DNA of 42,566 bases, taken from assembly GCF_015234515.1 (NCBI RefSeq), contig NZ_JADGMY010000009.1, positions 1-42,566 of the forward strand, read 5' to 3'. How positions within the stretch are numbered: position 1 is the first letter of the stretch; every line of letters starts with the position of its first letter. Both the position numbers and the translations under genes were made by a program. The stretch comes from Cellulomonas sp. (GTDB lineage Bacteria; Actinomycetota; Actinomycetes; Actinomycetales; Cellulomonadaceae). Below the pieces are notes generated by a model that was not told where the DNA came from, searched no databases, and saw only the letters and a program-made list of their open reading frames with translations. Positions 23,774 through 33,001 of the stretch are shown piece by piece.

Positions 23774-24730
23774 ATGCTTTCCACCCTCACCCCCGACCGC
23801 CCCCTGCTCGGGGCGTACGCGATGGCGCCGCGGGAGGGGGACCAGCGGGCGCGGTTCTGGGACGCCGTGGCCGACCTGCCGGCCGGCGGCCTCGAGCTGC
23901 CGCTGCCCGCGCCGGGCGCGGGTCCCGAGCCGGCGACCCTCGCCGCGCGCAGCGACCTGCGCCTGCTCGTGACCTGCATCCCCACCGTCATGGGCCGGCT
24001 CGCGGAGCAGCCCGCGTACGGCCTGGCCTCGACCGACGAGGACGCGCGACGCAGCGCGCTGGCGGACGTCCGCCGGGCCCGCGACCTGGCCGAGGACCAG
24101 GCCGCGGCCGGGGGCGCACGCGTCGCCGCCATCCAGGTGCACAGCGCGCCCGGGCCGCGTTGCGGCAGCCGCGACGCCCTCGCCCGCTCGCTGGACGAGA
24201 TCCTCGCGTGGGACCTCGCCGGGGCCCGGCTGCTCGTCGAGCACTGCGACGCGCTGGTCGCCGGGCAGCAGCCCGCCAAGGGGTTCCTGCCGATCGAGGA
24301 GGAGCTCGCCGTCCTCGCCGGTTGTGCAGGGTCCGACGGCGCCGGCCCCGGCCTCGCGGTCAACTGGGGCCGGTCCGCCATCGAGGGGCGCAGCCTGCAC
24401 ACCCCGCTCGAGCACCTGCAGGCGGCGTCCGACGCCGGGCTGCTCGGCGCCCTGGTGCTGTCCGGCGCGACCGACGCGCAGACGCCGTGGGGCGCGCCGT
24501 GGTCCGACGCCCACATCCCGCCGCGCGGCGACGCCCCGGCGCTCGGCGCGTCCGCCGACTCGCTGCTGGGACCGGACGAGGTCGCCGCTGCCCTCGCGCT
24601 CACCGGGCCGGGCTGCCTCGTCGCCGTCAAGATCGCGGTGCGGCCCGCCGACGCCGACGTCGCCACCCGGATCGCGGTCGCGCGCGCCGCGCTCGCCCAG
24701 GTGGCCGCGGCGTCGGGACACGGCCGATGA
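23774..24730 (+). CDS. DUF4862 family protein
   Basis: 318 residues. Opening LLGAYAMAP, followed by GLELPLP, GLASTDEDARR, QVHSAPG, EILAWDLAGARLLVEHCDA, GQQPAKGFLPIEEEL, VNWGRSAIEGR and DAHIPPRG, fits the actinobacterial DUF4862 family as I remember it. The pattern of short beta strands ending in Glu, His and Asp suggests a TIM barrel like the sugar isomerase/epimerase group. The function is unknown. It diverges from the TRAP transporter and is coupled to a beta-hydroxyacid dehydrogenase by a 4-base overlap, so an isomerase or epimerase of the imported acid is a fair guess. ACGGAG before the ATG. Confidence 0.75.
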   Translation: MLSTLTPDRPLLGAYAMAPREGDQRARFWDAVADLPAGGLELPLPAPGAGPEPATLAARSDLRLLVTCIPTVMGRLAEQPAYGLASTDEDARRSALADVRRARDLAEDQAAAGGARVAAIQVHSAPGPRCGSRDALARSLDEILAWDLAGARLLVEHCDALVAGQQPAKGFLPIEEELAVLAGCAGSDGAGPGLAVNWGRSAIEGRSLHTPLEHLQAASDAGLLGALVLSGATDAQTPWGAPWSDAHIPPRGDAPALGASADSLLGPDEVAAALALTGPGCLVAVKIAVRPADADVATRIAVARAALAQVAAASGHGR

Positions 24731-25617
24731 CCGGGGCCCGCGTGGGCGTCGTCGGCCTGGGCACGATGGGCGCGCCCATGGCGCGGCACGTGCTCGCCGC
24801 CGGCTTCCCGCTGCACGTCACCGCCCGCCGCCCCGAGGCGACGGCGGCGCTCGTGGCCGACGGCGCCACGGCGCACGCCACCGCGCGCGACCTGGCGGCG
24901 CACAGCGACGTCGTCGTCACCGTGCTGCCCGACCTGCCGGAGCTCGTCGGGGTCCTCGAGGGCCCCGACGGGCTGCTCGCCGGGGTGGCCGGGCCGCTCG
25001 TGCTCGTCGTGTGCTCCACGAGCTCACCGACGGGCGTGCGCGAGCTCGGCGCCGCCCTCGACGCGCGCACCGGCGGTGCCGTGCGGCTGGTGGACGCTCC
25101 CGTCAGCGGCGGCCAGGAGGGCGCCGAGGCCGGGACGCTCGCGATCATGGTCGGCGGCACGCCGGACGACGTCGCGCACGTGCTGCCCGTGCTCGAGGCG
25201 GCGGGCACGCCCGTGCACCTCGGGCCGCTGGGATCCGGGCAGGTCGCCAAGGCGTGCAACCAGGTCGTCGTCGCGGCGACCGTCACGGCGCTGGCCGAGG
25301 CCGCGGTCCTGGCCGAGCGCGCGGGCCTGGACGTCGCCCGCATGCTCGACCTGCTCGCGGGCGGGTACGCCGGCAGCCGCGTGCTCGAGGTCAAGAAGCA
25401 CCGGTTCGTCGCCCACGACCACAGCCCGTCGGGCCCGGCCCGCTACATGGTCAAGGACCTGCGCGGCGCGCTCGACGAGGCGGGCCGCACCGGGACGGCC
25501 ACCGTCCTGACCGACGTGCTCCTCGAGGTCTTCACGAGCGTGACGGACGCCGGCCTGGGGGACCTCGACACGTCGGTCGTGCAGGACTGGATCGCGGGGC
25601 GCACACCCCCGGGGTGA
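24727..25617 (+). CDS. Beta-hydroxyacid dehydrogenase (3-hydroxyisobutyrate/tartronate-semialdehyde reductase family)
   Basis: 296 residues. The N-terminal Rossmann motif is VGVVGLGTMGAPMARHVLAAGF, the substrate-binding DAPVSGGQEGAEAGTL, and the catalytic Lys in GQVAKACNQVVVAATVTALAEA are the standard family motifs. C-terminal helical domain complete. GarR/GlxR-type enzymes reduce tartronate semialdehyde in galactarate and glucarate breakdown; that fits the region but specificity is not visible. ATG overlaps the DUF4862 stop by 4 bases. A small hairpin spans its stop codon. Confidence 0.87.
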   Translation: MTGARVGVVGLGTMGAPMARHVLAAGFPLHVTARRPEATAALVADGATAHATARDLAAHSDVVVTVLPDLPELVGVLEGPDGLLAGVAGPLVLVVCSTSSPTGVRELGAALDARTGGAVRLVDAPVSGGQEGAEAGTLAIMVGGTPDDVAHVLPVLEAAGTPVHLGPLGSGQVAKACNQVVVAATVTALAEAAVLAERAGLDVARMLDLLAGGYAGSRVLEVKKHRFVAHDHSPSGPARYMVKDLRGALDEAGRTGTATVLTDVLLEVFTSVTDAGLGDLDTSVVQDWIAGRTPPG

Positions 25618-25625
25618 GCCCCGGG
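25608..25625 (+). terminator. Hairpin over the stop of the beta-hydroxyacid dehydrogenase gene
   Basis: CCCGGGG, TGAG loop containing the TGA stop, CCCCGGG. Short but fully paired. Candidate terminator. Confidence 0.45.
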
Positions 25626-25655
25626 CGAGCGCGGCGCGCCGTGCACGACGGTGCC

Positions 25656-25794
25656 CGCACTCATCTCCGCGCGGCGCGGGCGAGTGCGAGTACCACCCAC
25701 GGCGGGCGCCCTGCGAGGACCTCACTCCTCGGAAGGGGCGCCCGCTCCCGACTACCTTCCACCGCAGCTCCCCGGGCACCGGCGCCCGGAGGGG
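25656..25794 (+). ncRNA. Structured leader of nhaA, possible riboswitch
   Basis: Three consecutive hairpins fill the 201-base gap before nhaA. (1) 25656-25688: GCACTC/GAGTGC closing a CCGC/GCGG inner stem. (2) 25701-25746: 12-bp outer stem around GGGCGCCC/GGGCGCCC, an asymmetric internal loop, then CGAGGA/TCCTCG. (3) 25768-25794: CCGGGC/GCCCGG with four more pairs and one bulged A, ending shortly before the GAGGAA ribosome binding site. The last could act as an expression platform. Cation riboswitches are known upstream of nhaA in other phyla; I cannot match this one to a known class. Confidence 0.45.
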
Positions 25795-25818
25795 GCCCGA
25801 GCACACGCGAGGAACGCC

Positions 25819-27078
25819 ATGACCGACCCCACCCCTGAACCCCACGCCCGCGTCGGCGGGCGGTTGACGCCCGGTGCCCTGCGCAACCTGGCCGACACGC
25901 TGCGCGCCGAGAACGCCGGTGCGATCCTCCTGCTGCTCGGGGCGGTCGTCGCCCTGGTCTGGGCCAACTCCCCGTGGTCCGCCGGCTACGACACGCTGAG
26001 CGGGACCGTCGTCGGCCCGGCGGCCCTGCACCTCGACCTGACCGTCGCGCAGTGGGCGACCGACGGGCTGCTCGCGATCTTCTTCTTCGTCGTGGGGCTC
26101 GAGCTCAAGCGCGAGATGGTCGACGGGCAGCTCCGGCGCCCGTCGACCGCGATCGTCCCGATCCTCGCGGCAGTCGGCGGCATGGCCGCGCCCGCGCTGA
26201 TCTACACGGTGGTCAACCTGCAGGCCGGCGGCAGCTCCGAGGGCTGGGCCATCCCGGTGGCGACCGACATCGCGTTCGCGGTGGCCGTCCTGACGGTCTT
26301 CGGCAAGCGGCTCCCCACGGCGCTGCGCGCGTTCCTGCTCACGCTCGCCGTGGTCGACGACCTGCTCGGCATCGTCGTCATCGCGGTCTTCTACGCCGTC
26401 GGCCTGCAGTTCGTATGGCTCGCCGTGTCGCTCGCGACGATCGGCGTGTTCGCGGTGCTGGTGCGGCGCCGGACGTCGGCGTGGGTGCTGGTGCCGCTCG
26501 CCGTCCTGGCCTGGGCCTTCATGCACATGTCCGGTGTGCACGCGACCATCGCGGGCGTCATCCTGGGGTTCACCGTGCCGGCGCTCGCCCGCAAGGGCGA
26601 GACGATCAGCCGCGCCGAGCACCTCGAGCACCTGTGGCGGCCGGTGTCCGCCGGCGTCGCCGTGCCGGTCTTCGCGCTGTTCGCGGCGGGGGTGAGCATG
26701 AGCCCGAGCGCGCTGGCCGACGCGGTGTCGGACCCGGCCGCGCAGGGCGTCGCCCTCGGCCTGGTGCTCGGCAAGCCCGTGGGGATCCTGCTGGCGACGT
26801 TCCTGCTGGTCAAGCTCACCAAGGCGACGCTCGACCCGAGCGTGCGGTGGCCCGACCTGGCGGCCGTCAGCGTCGTGGCGGGCGTCGGGTTCACGGTCTC
26901 GCTGCTCATCGGTGAGCTCTCGTTCGCCGCGGACTCGCCGCACAGCGAGAACGTCAAGGCGGCGATCCTGCTGGGCTCGCTGACGGCCGCCGCGCTCGGT
27001 GCCGCGCTGCTCACCTGGCGGACCCGCGTGCAGGCCCGCCGGACCGCCACGGACGACGAGGTCGCCGTTCCTGCCTGA
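25819..27078 (+). CDS. nhaA: Na+/H+ antiporter NhaA
   Basis: 419 residues with about 11-12 membrane helices. FFFVVGLELKREMVDGQLR, VATDIAFAVAVL (Asp equivalent to E. coli Asp133) and LAVVDDLLGIVVIAVFY (the Asp163/Asp164 pair that binds Na+ or Li+) are present. It exports Na+ or Li+ in exchange for H+. A longer open frame upstream is a shadow through the leader; ATG 25819 has GAGGAA 5 bases away. Ends 4 bases before a strong bidirectional terminator. Confidence 0.96.
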   Translation: MTDPTPEPHARVGGRLTPGALRNLADTLRAENAGAILLLLGAVVALVWANSPWSAGYDTLSGTVVGPAALHLDLTVAQWATDGLLAIFFFVVGLELKREMVDGQLRRPSTAIVPILAAVGGMAAPALIYTVVNLQAGGSSEGWAIPVATDIAFAVAVLTVFGKRLPTALRAFLLTLAVVDDLLGIVVIAVFYAVGLQFVWLAVSLATIGVFAVLVRRRTSAWVLVPLAVLAWAFMHMSGVHATIAGVILGFTVPALARKGETISRAEHLEHLWRPVSAGVAVPVFALFAAGVSMSPSALADAVSDPAAQGVALGLVLGKPVGILLATFLLVKLTKATLDPSVRWPDLAAVSVVAGVGFTVSLLIGELSFAADSPHSENVKAAILLGSLTAAALGAALLTWRTRVQARRTATDDEVAVPA

Positions 27079-27082
27079 CGAC

Positions 27083-27120
27083 GCACGCCCCCGGCCCTGG
27101 TTGCGGGGCCGGGGGCGTGC
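27083..27120. terminator. Bidirectional terminator between nhaA and iclR
   Basis: Perfect 15-bp arms GCACGCCCCCGGCCC/GGGCCGGGGGCGTGC with an 8-base loop, between two convergent genes, 4 and 6 bases from their stops. Confidence 0.8.
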
Positions 27121-27126
27121 GCGCGC

Positions 27127-27915
27127 TCAGGGACGGGGGAGCGCGAGCCCGTCGGGCAGCAGCGGCGGCAGGACCCGCAGGACGGCCGCGTGCAGGTCGG
27201 CGACGCGCCGGGGCGTCATGCGCTCGACGGGTGCCGTGACGGACACCGCCGCGACCGCGGCCCCCGCGCGCACGAGCGGCACGGCGACACAGCTGATGCC
27301 CGCCTCGTTCTCCTCGACCTCGGTCGCGTAGCCGGTGCGGCGGGCGCGCTCGACCACCTCCCACACGTGGTCGCCGTCGACCCTCGCGGCCGTGAGGTAC
27401 CCGTCGAGCGCCGCGCGGTCCGTCCCGCGGTACGCGAGCAGCGCCCGCCCCAGCGCCGTGGTGACCGCGGGGCTGCGGCGCCCGATCGCCGACCACACCC
27501 GCAGCGGCCGGTCGGGCTCGACCTTGTCGAGGTAGACGACCTCGCGGCCGCTCAGCACGCCGAGGTGCACGAGCTCGTCGACCTCGCGGCTCAGCGCCAG
27601 CAGGGCCGGGTGCAGCAGGACCGGCAGGTTCTCGTCCCCGAAGTAGTCGTCGCCCAGCCGCGTCGCCGCGGCGCCCAGCGCGTACCGCCCCGACGGCTCC
27701 TGCGTCGCGAAGCCACGGTGCCGCAGCGCCGCGAGCGTCCGGTGCACGGTCGTCTTGTTCAGGCCCAGGTCGGCCGCCAGCTCCGCGAGCCCGGTGCCGG
27801 CCGGCCCCGCGGCAGCCAGGGCCTCGAGCACGCGCAGCGCCCGGTCGACCGCCTCGACGGGCGACGCGGCACCGTCCCCGGCGGCGGGGGGCGCGGCGTC
27901 GTCCGGGTCTGCCAT
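27127..27915 (-). CDS. IclR-family transcriptional regulator
   Basis: 262 residues. Winged helix-turn-helix at about 18-75 (AVDRALRVLEALA...LAELAADLGLNKTTVHRTLAALRHRGFA), then the IclR effector domain with GRRSPAVTTALGRALLAYRG and ENEAGISCVAVPLVRAGAAVAAVSVTAP. Only modestly similar to the IclR at 18854. Targets unknown: its neighbours are nhaA (convergent) and a methyltransferase gene (divergent), neither a typical IclR target. ATG is set by a TAGGCT box 6 bases upstream. Confidence 0.87.
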   Translation of the reverse strand: MADPDDAAPPAAGDGAASPVEAVDRALRVLEALAAAGPAGTGLAELAADLGLNKTTVHRTLAALRHRGFATQEPSGRYALGAAATRLGDDYFGDENLPVLLHPALLALSREVDELVHLGVLSGREVVYLDKVEPDRPLRVWSAIGRRSPAVTTALGRALLAYRGTDRAALDGYLTAARVDGDHVWEVVERARRTGYATEVEENEAGISCVAVPLVRAGAAVAAVSVTAPVERMTPRRVADLHAAVLRVLPPLLPDGLALPRP

Positions 27916-27921
27916 GCCTGC

Positions 27922-27927
27922 AGCCTA
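27922..27927 (-). promoter_or_regulatory. Leaderless -10 box of iclR
   Basis: TAGGCT on the minus strand, 6 bases (GCAGGC) before the ATG. Confidence 0.65.
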
Positions 27928-27992
27928 GGAGCCGTACGGCCGCGGCGCGGACCAGGTGCGTCGCCGGACCGGGGCCGGTGGTGCGCCGCCGC

Positions 27993-27998
27993 TAGGCT
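27993..27998 (+). promoter_or_regulatory. Leaderless -10 box of the SpoU methyltransferase gene
   Basis: TAGGCT, then 6 bases (CGACGT), then the GTG at 28005. Same hexamer as the divergent iclR box 65 bases away. Confidence 0.65.
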
Positions 27999-28004
27999 CG
28001 ACGT

Positions 28005-28733
28005 GTGCCGATCCCCGACGACGCCGCAGGTCACGGGCCGGACGGCGGTGCGTACGCCGGCGCCGTGCCCGGGCCCCCGCACGACACCGAGGCCGAGGTC
28101 GGCGTGGGTCCGTGGCCCGGCGGGCCGGACGCGTGGCCGCGGCTCGCGTCGGGCGCGCTCGACCCGCGCTACGACCCCGAGCTGCTCGCCCACGGCGACC
28201 GGCGCAACGTCGTCGACGCGTACCGGTACCAGACCGTCGAGGCGATCGTCGCGGACCTGGACACCCGGCGGAACCCGTTCCACGTCGCGATCGAGAACTG
28301 GGCGCACGACCTCAACATCGGGTCCGTCGTGCGGACCGCGAACGCGTTCAACAGCGCCGGCGTCCACGTCGTGGGCCGCCGCCGGTGGAACCGCCGCGGC
28401 GCCATGGTCACCGACCGCTACCTGCACGTCCACCACCACCCGGACGCGGCGGCCCTCGCGACGTGGGCCGCCGGTGCCGGGCCCGCCGGGACGCGCCTGC
28501 CGATCGTCGGCGTCGACAACGTGCCCGGCTCAGTCCCCCTGGAGGCGTACACCTTCCCGCCGCGGTGCGTCCTGCTGCTCGGTCAGGAGTCGACGGGGCT
28601 GACGCAGGCGGCGCAGGCGGTGTGCGACGTGGTCGTGCACATCACCCAGCACGGCAGCACGCGTTCCCTGAACGCCGGCGCGGCGGCCGCGATCGCCATG
28701 CACACGTGGGCCGTCCAGCACGTGGCGAGGTGA
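28005..28733 (+). CDS. SpoU/TrmH-family RNA 2'-O-methyltransferase
   Basis: 242 residues. The SPOUT trefoil-knot motifs appear in order: motif 1 NPFHVAIENWAHDLNIGSVVRTANAF, motif 2 CVLLLGQESTGL, motif 3 ITQHGSTRSLNAGAAAAIAMHTW. It transfers a methyl group from SAM to a ribose 2'-OH in tRNA or rRNA. An acidic, Gly/Pro-rich N-terminal stretch of about 60 residues precedes the domain. The target nucleotide is unknown. In related actinobacteria this gene lies next to fba, as here. Confidence 0.88.
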   Translation: MPIPDDAAGHGPDGGAYAGAVPGPPHDTEAEVGVGPWPGGPDAWPRLASGALDPRYDPELLAHGDRRNVVDAYRYQTVEAIVADLDTRRNPFHVAIENWAHDLNIGSVVRTANAFNSAGVHVVGRRRWNRRGAMVTDRYLHVHHHPDAAALATWAAGAGPAGTRLPIVGVDNVPGSVPLEAYTFPPRCVLLLGQESTGLTQAAQAVCDVVVHITQHGSTRSLNAGAAAAIAMHTWAVQHVAR

Positions 28734-28839
28734 CGCCGGCGGGTGCCTGACGGGGTCCCGGTGGACGTCCCGGAACGCTTCCGGCCCGGTGGTGGCAGAC
28801 TCGTGTCGTACCGCACCCCGATCACCAGGAGATGCCGCG

Positions 28840-29862
<1,023 letters not shown>

Positions 29863-29881
29863 TCACCGCCTGCTCGACGCC

Positions 29882-29917
29882 GACGGCCCCGGTCCCCGTG
29901 AGGGGGCCGGGGCCGTC
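29882..29917. terminator. Bidirectional terminator between fba and the STAS gene
   Basis: 16-bp stem with one G-U pair, arms GACGGCCCCGGTCCCC/GGGGGCCGGGGCCGTC, closed by a GTGA (GNRA-type) tetraloop. It lies between two convergent genes. Confidence 0.8.
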
Positions 29918-29934
29918 CGCGTCGGACCAGGTGC

Positions 29935-30351
29935 TCAGGCGGGCGGTTCGACCGGCTCGAAGGGTTCGTCCACGTCGTCGTCGACGACGTCGAGGAGCTC
30001 GCCGATGCGGGTGACCTCGAGCAGGAACCGCACGGTCGGCGGCACCCGCAGCAGACGCACCCGGTGCTCGCTGCGGATCGACAGCCGCGCGAGGAACGCG
30101 ACGCCGGACGAGTCCATGAACGTGACGTGGTGCGCGTCGACCTCGATCGGCAGACCGCGCTGCTCGGCCTCGGCGGTCGCCTCCTGGAGCTCGGGGCCGA
30201 GGTCGGCGTCGACCTCTCCCGAGAGGACGATGCGGGTGCGGTCCGCACCCACGATGACCTGCACGGCGCCGGGTTCCCCGACCGTCGTGGCTTCCGTCGC
30301 GTCTGACGTGGCGGCGTCCTGGCCGGCGGAAGGACTGTTAACGTCTCGCAC
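29935..30351 (-). CDS. STAS-domain anti-sigma factor antagonist
   Basis: 138 residues. A 30-residue Ser/Ala/Thr/Glu-rich tail precedes the STAS domain: VLSGEVDADLGPELQEAT, then VTFMDSSGVAFLARL with the phosphorylatable Ser in DSSG. The C-terminal end is very acidic (DDDVDEPFEPVEPP). Antagonists of this type bind an RsbW-like kinase when dephosphorylated and free a sigma factor. GTG start with GGAAGGAG 4 bases away. Divergent from the phosphatase/kinase gene at 30435, its likely partner. Confidence 0.87.
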   Translation of the reverse strand: MRDVNSPSAGQDAATSDATEATTVGEPGAVQVIVGADRTRIVLSGEVDADLGPELQEATAEAEQRGLPIEVDAHHVTFMDSSGVAFLARLSIRSEHRVRLLRVPPTVRFLLEVTRIGELLDVVDDDVDEPFEPVEPPA

Positions 30352-30434
30352 GATGCTCCTTCCGGGCGCTGGCGGGGCTCACCGGGGTGGTCGAGCCGTC
30401 CGTCCTTCGGCACGCTAGACGATCGGAGGTGGTG

Positions 30435-32582
30435 GTGGTCAACTCCTACGCCGCCGAACCGATGCCAGAGCCTACGCCGCAGATGCCCGGCGACGGGCGT
30501 TCTGTGACGTTCGGGACGTCCCGTCCGGTCCTGGCGGTCGCCCTCGCCGCCACCCAGATCCCCATGGCGCTGCTGCGCGTCGCCCGCGCGGGACTGCGGG
30601 TCGTGTGGGTGAACGACGCGCTCGCACGCGCCGTCGGTCACGACGCGGACGAGGTCGTCGGCGTCGACGTGCTGACCGACCCGCGGGTGCGCCCGTGCGA
30701 CCCCGACGCCGCCCGCGACGTGTCGCGCGGACCCTCCACGCACCCCGTCGTGCTGCGTCGCGCGGACGGCACGGACGTGCGCTGCGTCGTGCACGTGTCA
30801 CCGCTGCCGCCGGGTCCCGACGTGCCCGCGGGCACGCTGGTCGCCGCCGTCCAGGACCTCACGGCCGAGCTGACGGCGTCCGCCGAGCACGCGGCGCTGG
30901 TCGCCGAGGAGCGCCGCGAACGGCGGAGCCTGTCGCTCATCGCGCGCGTCTCGGACCTGCTGATGAACCTCGACGAGCCACGCGGCCTGCGGGAGATCGC
31001 GAACCTGCTGGAGTCGCAGGTCGTCGACCGTGCGGAGTTCTTCCTGTTCGACCACGGGCTGTGGGCCGCGGACGGGCTGGAGCCGGTCCACGGGTCGGGT
31101 GCGCGGCACCACGGCCCGTCCGGCCGGATGCTGTCGCGCTGCCCGCGTGACCCCGTGGGGCAGCTCCTGTCCGGCGCGCGCGACGGCCTCGTCGAGCTCG
31201 ACCTGGCCGGTGACCACCCGGAGGGCACGTACTCGAGGTGGCTGTCCGGCCGGCTGGCGGCGCAGGGTGCGGACGACGGCGACCGGGTCGTCGTGCAGGC
31301 GGTCCCCGGGCGGCGACGCGTCGTGGGCGTGCTCGTCGTGCGCCCCCACGGCGGCGGGGGGCGTGCCGCGCTGGGGGCGTCGGAGCGCACGGTGGTCGAG
31401 CTGGTCGCGCGGCGCGTGGGGCTGTCCATCGACAACGTGCGGCTCTACGACCGCGAGCACCGCCTGGCCGAGACGCTGCAGCGCGCGATGCTGCCGGAGC
31501 AGGCCGAGGTCGACGGGCTCGACGTGTGGACCTACTACTCGCCCAACGCCGACGACGCCCAGGTCGGCGGCGACTGGTACGACGTGCTGCAGATCGACCC
31601 CGAGACGGTCAGCGTCGTCATCGGCGACGTCGTCGGGCACGACATCGAGGCGGCCGCCACGATGGGCCAGCTGCGCTCGGTGGTCCGGTCCTACGCGTTC
31701 GACATCACGACGCCCGGGCCCGTGCTGGACCGTGTCGACCAGCTCTTCGGCGGCATGCGGATCCCGCGCGCGGCGAGCATGGTGTACTCCGCGCTGCGGC
31801 GTGGCGCCGACGGCGGCTGGGTGCTGCAGTACACACGCGCCGGCCACCTGCCGCTGCTGCTCGTGCGGGACGGCCACGCGCAGCAGCTGCGGGGCACCGG
31901 CGGGCGGCTCGTGGGATTCGGGTCCGGAGGCCGCGCGACGGACGAGGCCGCGCTGGCGCCCGGGGACGTCGTGGTGTTCTACACGGACGGCCTCGTCGAG
32001 CGGCGCGACCGCAGCCTGCGGGACGGTCTGGCGGTCCTGGAGGTGGTCGCCGCGGGCATCACGGCACGGGACGCGGCCGGGATCGGCGAGGACCTGCTGT
32101 CCCGCCTCGCGGACCACCCGGAGGACGACGTCGCGATGGTCGTCCTGCGGGTGCCCGGTGGCGACGACGACCTGGCGGGTGCCGTCAGCCCGCGTCGCCG
32201 ACGCTGGGCGCTGCCGAGCGAGCCGGCGTCGATCGGCCGTGCGCGGCACGCCGTGGTGCGGACCTGCGAGGCCTGGGAGATGCCCGACGCGTCGAACGCC
32301 GAGCTGATCGTGTCGGAGCTGGTCGCCAACGCCGTGCTGCACGGCTGGGGGCACGTGGCGCTGCAGCTCTACGACACGGGCGACGGGCTGCGCATCGAGG
32401 TCGAGGACGGCAACCCGGCCCCGCCGGTGACGACCGACGGGCACCCCGGGCGCGTCGGGGGGTTCGGGATGCAGATCGTCGAGCGGCTGGCCGACTGGGG
32501 CTGGCGCCAGTCGCGCGGCGGCAAGGTCGTGTGGGCGAAGGTGCGCCCGGGGTCCCTGCCCGCTGGGGCCCGCCGGGCGTAG
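30435..32582 (+). CDS. PAS-GAF-PP2C(SpoIIE)-HATPase partner-switching regulator
   Basis: 715 residues. PAS at about 35-145 and a GAF-like sensor at about 165-340 come first. The PP2C/SpoIIE phosphatase (355-572) has GGDWYDV, GDVVGHD, YTDGLVERRD and EDDVAMV, with the metal-binding Asp residues. The C-terminal RsbW-type kinase (600-705) has the N-box ELVANAVLHG, VEDGNP and GGFGMQI. So both phosphatase and kinase for an STAS antagonist are in one protein. GTG 30435 has CGGAGG 5 bases upstream, preferred over GTG 30387 and the adjacent GTGs. Sits between two STAS genes, so it probably tunes a sigma factor or other output. Ligand unknown. Confidence 0.9.
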   Translation: MVNSYAAEPMPEPTPQMPGDGRSVTFGTSRPVLAVALAATQIPMALLRVARAGLRVVWVNDALARAVGHDADEVVGVDVLTDPRVRPCDPDAARDVSRGPSTHPVVLRRADGTDVRCVVHVSPLPPGPDVPAGTLVAAVQDLTAELTASAEHAALVAEERRERRSLSLIARVSDLLMNLDEPRGLREIANLLESQVVDRAEFFLFDHGLWAADGLEPVHGSGARHHGPSGRMLSRCPRDPVGQLLSGARDGLVELDLAGDHPEGTYSRWLSGRLAAQGADDGDRVVVQAVPGRRRVVGVLVVRPHGGGGRAALGASERTVVELVARRVGLSIDNVRLYDREHRLAETLQRAMLPEQAEVDGLDVWTYYSPNADDAQVGGDWYDVLQIDPETVSVVIGDVVGHDIEAAATMGQLRSVVRSYAFDITTPGPVLDRVDQLFGGMRIPRAASMVYSALRRGADGGWVLQYTRAGHLPLLLVRDGHAQQLRGTGGRLVGFGSGGRATDEAALAPGDVVVFYTDGLVERRDRSLRDGLAVLEVVAAGITARDAAGIGEDLLSRLADHPEDDVAMVVLRVPGGDDDLAGAVSPRRRRWALPSEPASIGRARHAVVRTCEAWEMPDASNAELIVSELVANAVLHGWGHVALQLYDTGDGLRIEVEDGNPAPPVTTDGHPGRVGGFGMQIVERLADWGWRQSRGGKVVWAKVRPGSLPAGARRA

Positions 32583-32635
32583 GCGAGCGCGAGCGGCGAC
32601 GTCGTCGCTCGCGGTGGTGCGGTCGCGCGGTCCGG

Positions 32636-33001
32636 TCAGACGGGTGCGGGCTCGCCCTCGGGGCTGCTCGGGAGCTCGGCGCCGAGCTCGCAGCGGTGGT
32701 CCGCGTCGATGCGGAACAGCTCGAGCGCGCCGCAGATCTCCAGGACGAACAGGTCGCGGTCGGCTGCGCCGCGCAGGACGGTCGCACCGCCGCGGCGTCG
32801 GCCCGCGTCGGCGAGCGAGATGAGGAACGCGGCGCCCGTGGAGTCCATGAAGGTCACCCGGCACATGTCGATGACCAGCAGCTGCCGACGCAGGCCGACG
32901 ACGCGCGCGGTCACCTCGGGGAACTGCTCGCGCTCGGCCAGGTCGAGGTCACCGGCGATGAGGAGCGTCGTGGTCGTGGAGGACGTCGATATCTCGATCA
33001 T
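32636..33001 (-). CDS. STAS-domain anti-sigma factor antagonist
   Basis: 121 residues, essentially one STAS domain: LLIAGDLDLAEREQF, then VIDMCRVTFMDSTGAAFLISL with phosphorylatable Ser in DSTG. A short acidic tail follows. Convergent with the phosphatase/kinase gene, 53 bases from its stop. Together with the STAS gene at 29935 it brackets that gene; the two share the (V)TFMDS(S/T)G core but differ elsewhere, so they may have different partners. Confidence 0.88.
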   Translation of the reverse strand: MIEISTSSTTTTLLIAGDLDLAEREQFPEVTARVVGLRRQLLVIDMCRVTFMDSTGAAFLISLADAGRRRGGATVLRGAADRDLFVLEICGALELFRIDADHRCELGAELPSSPEGEPAPV

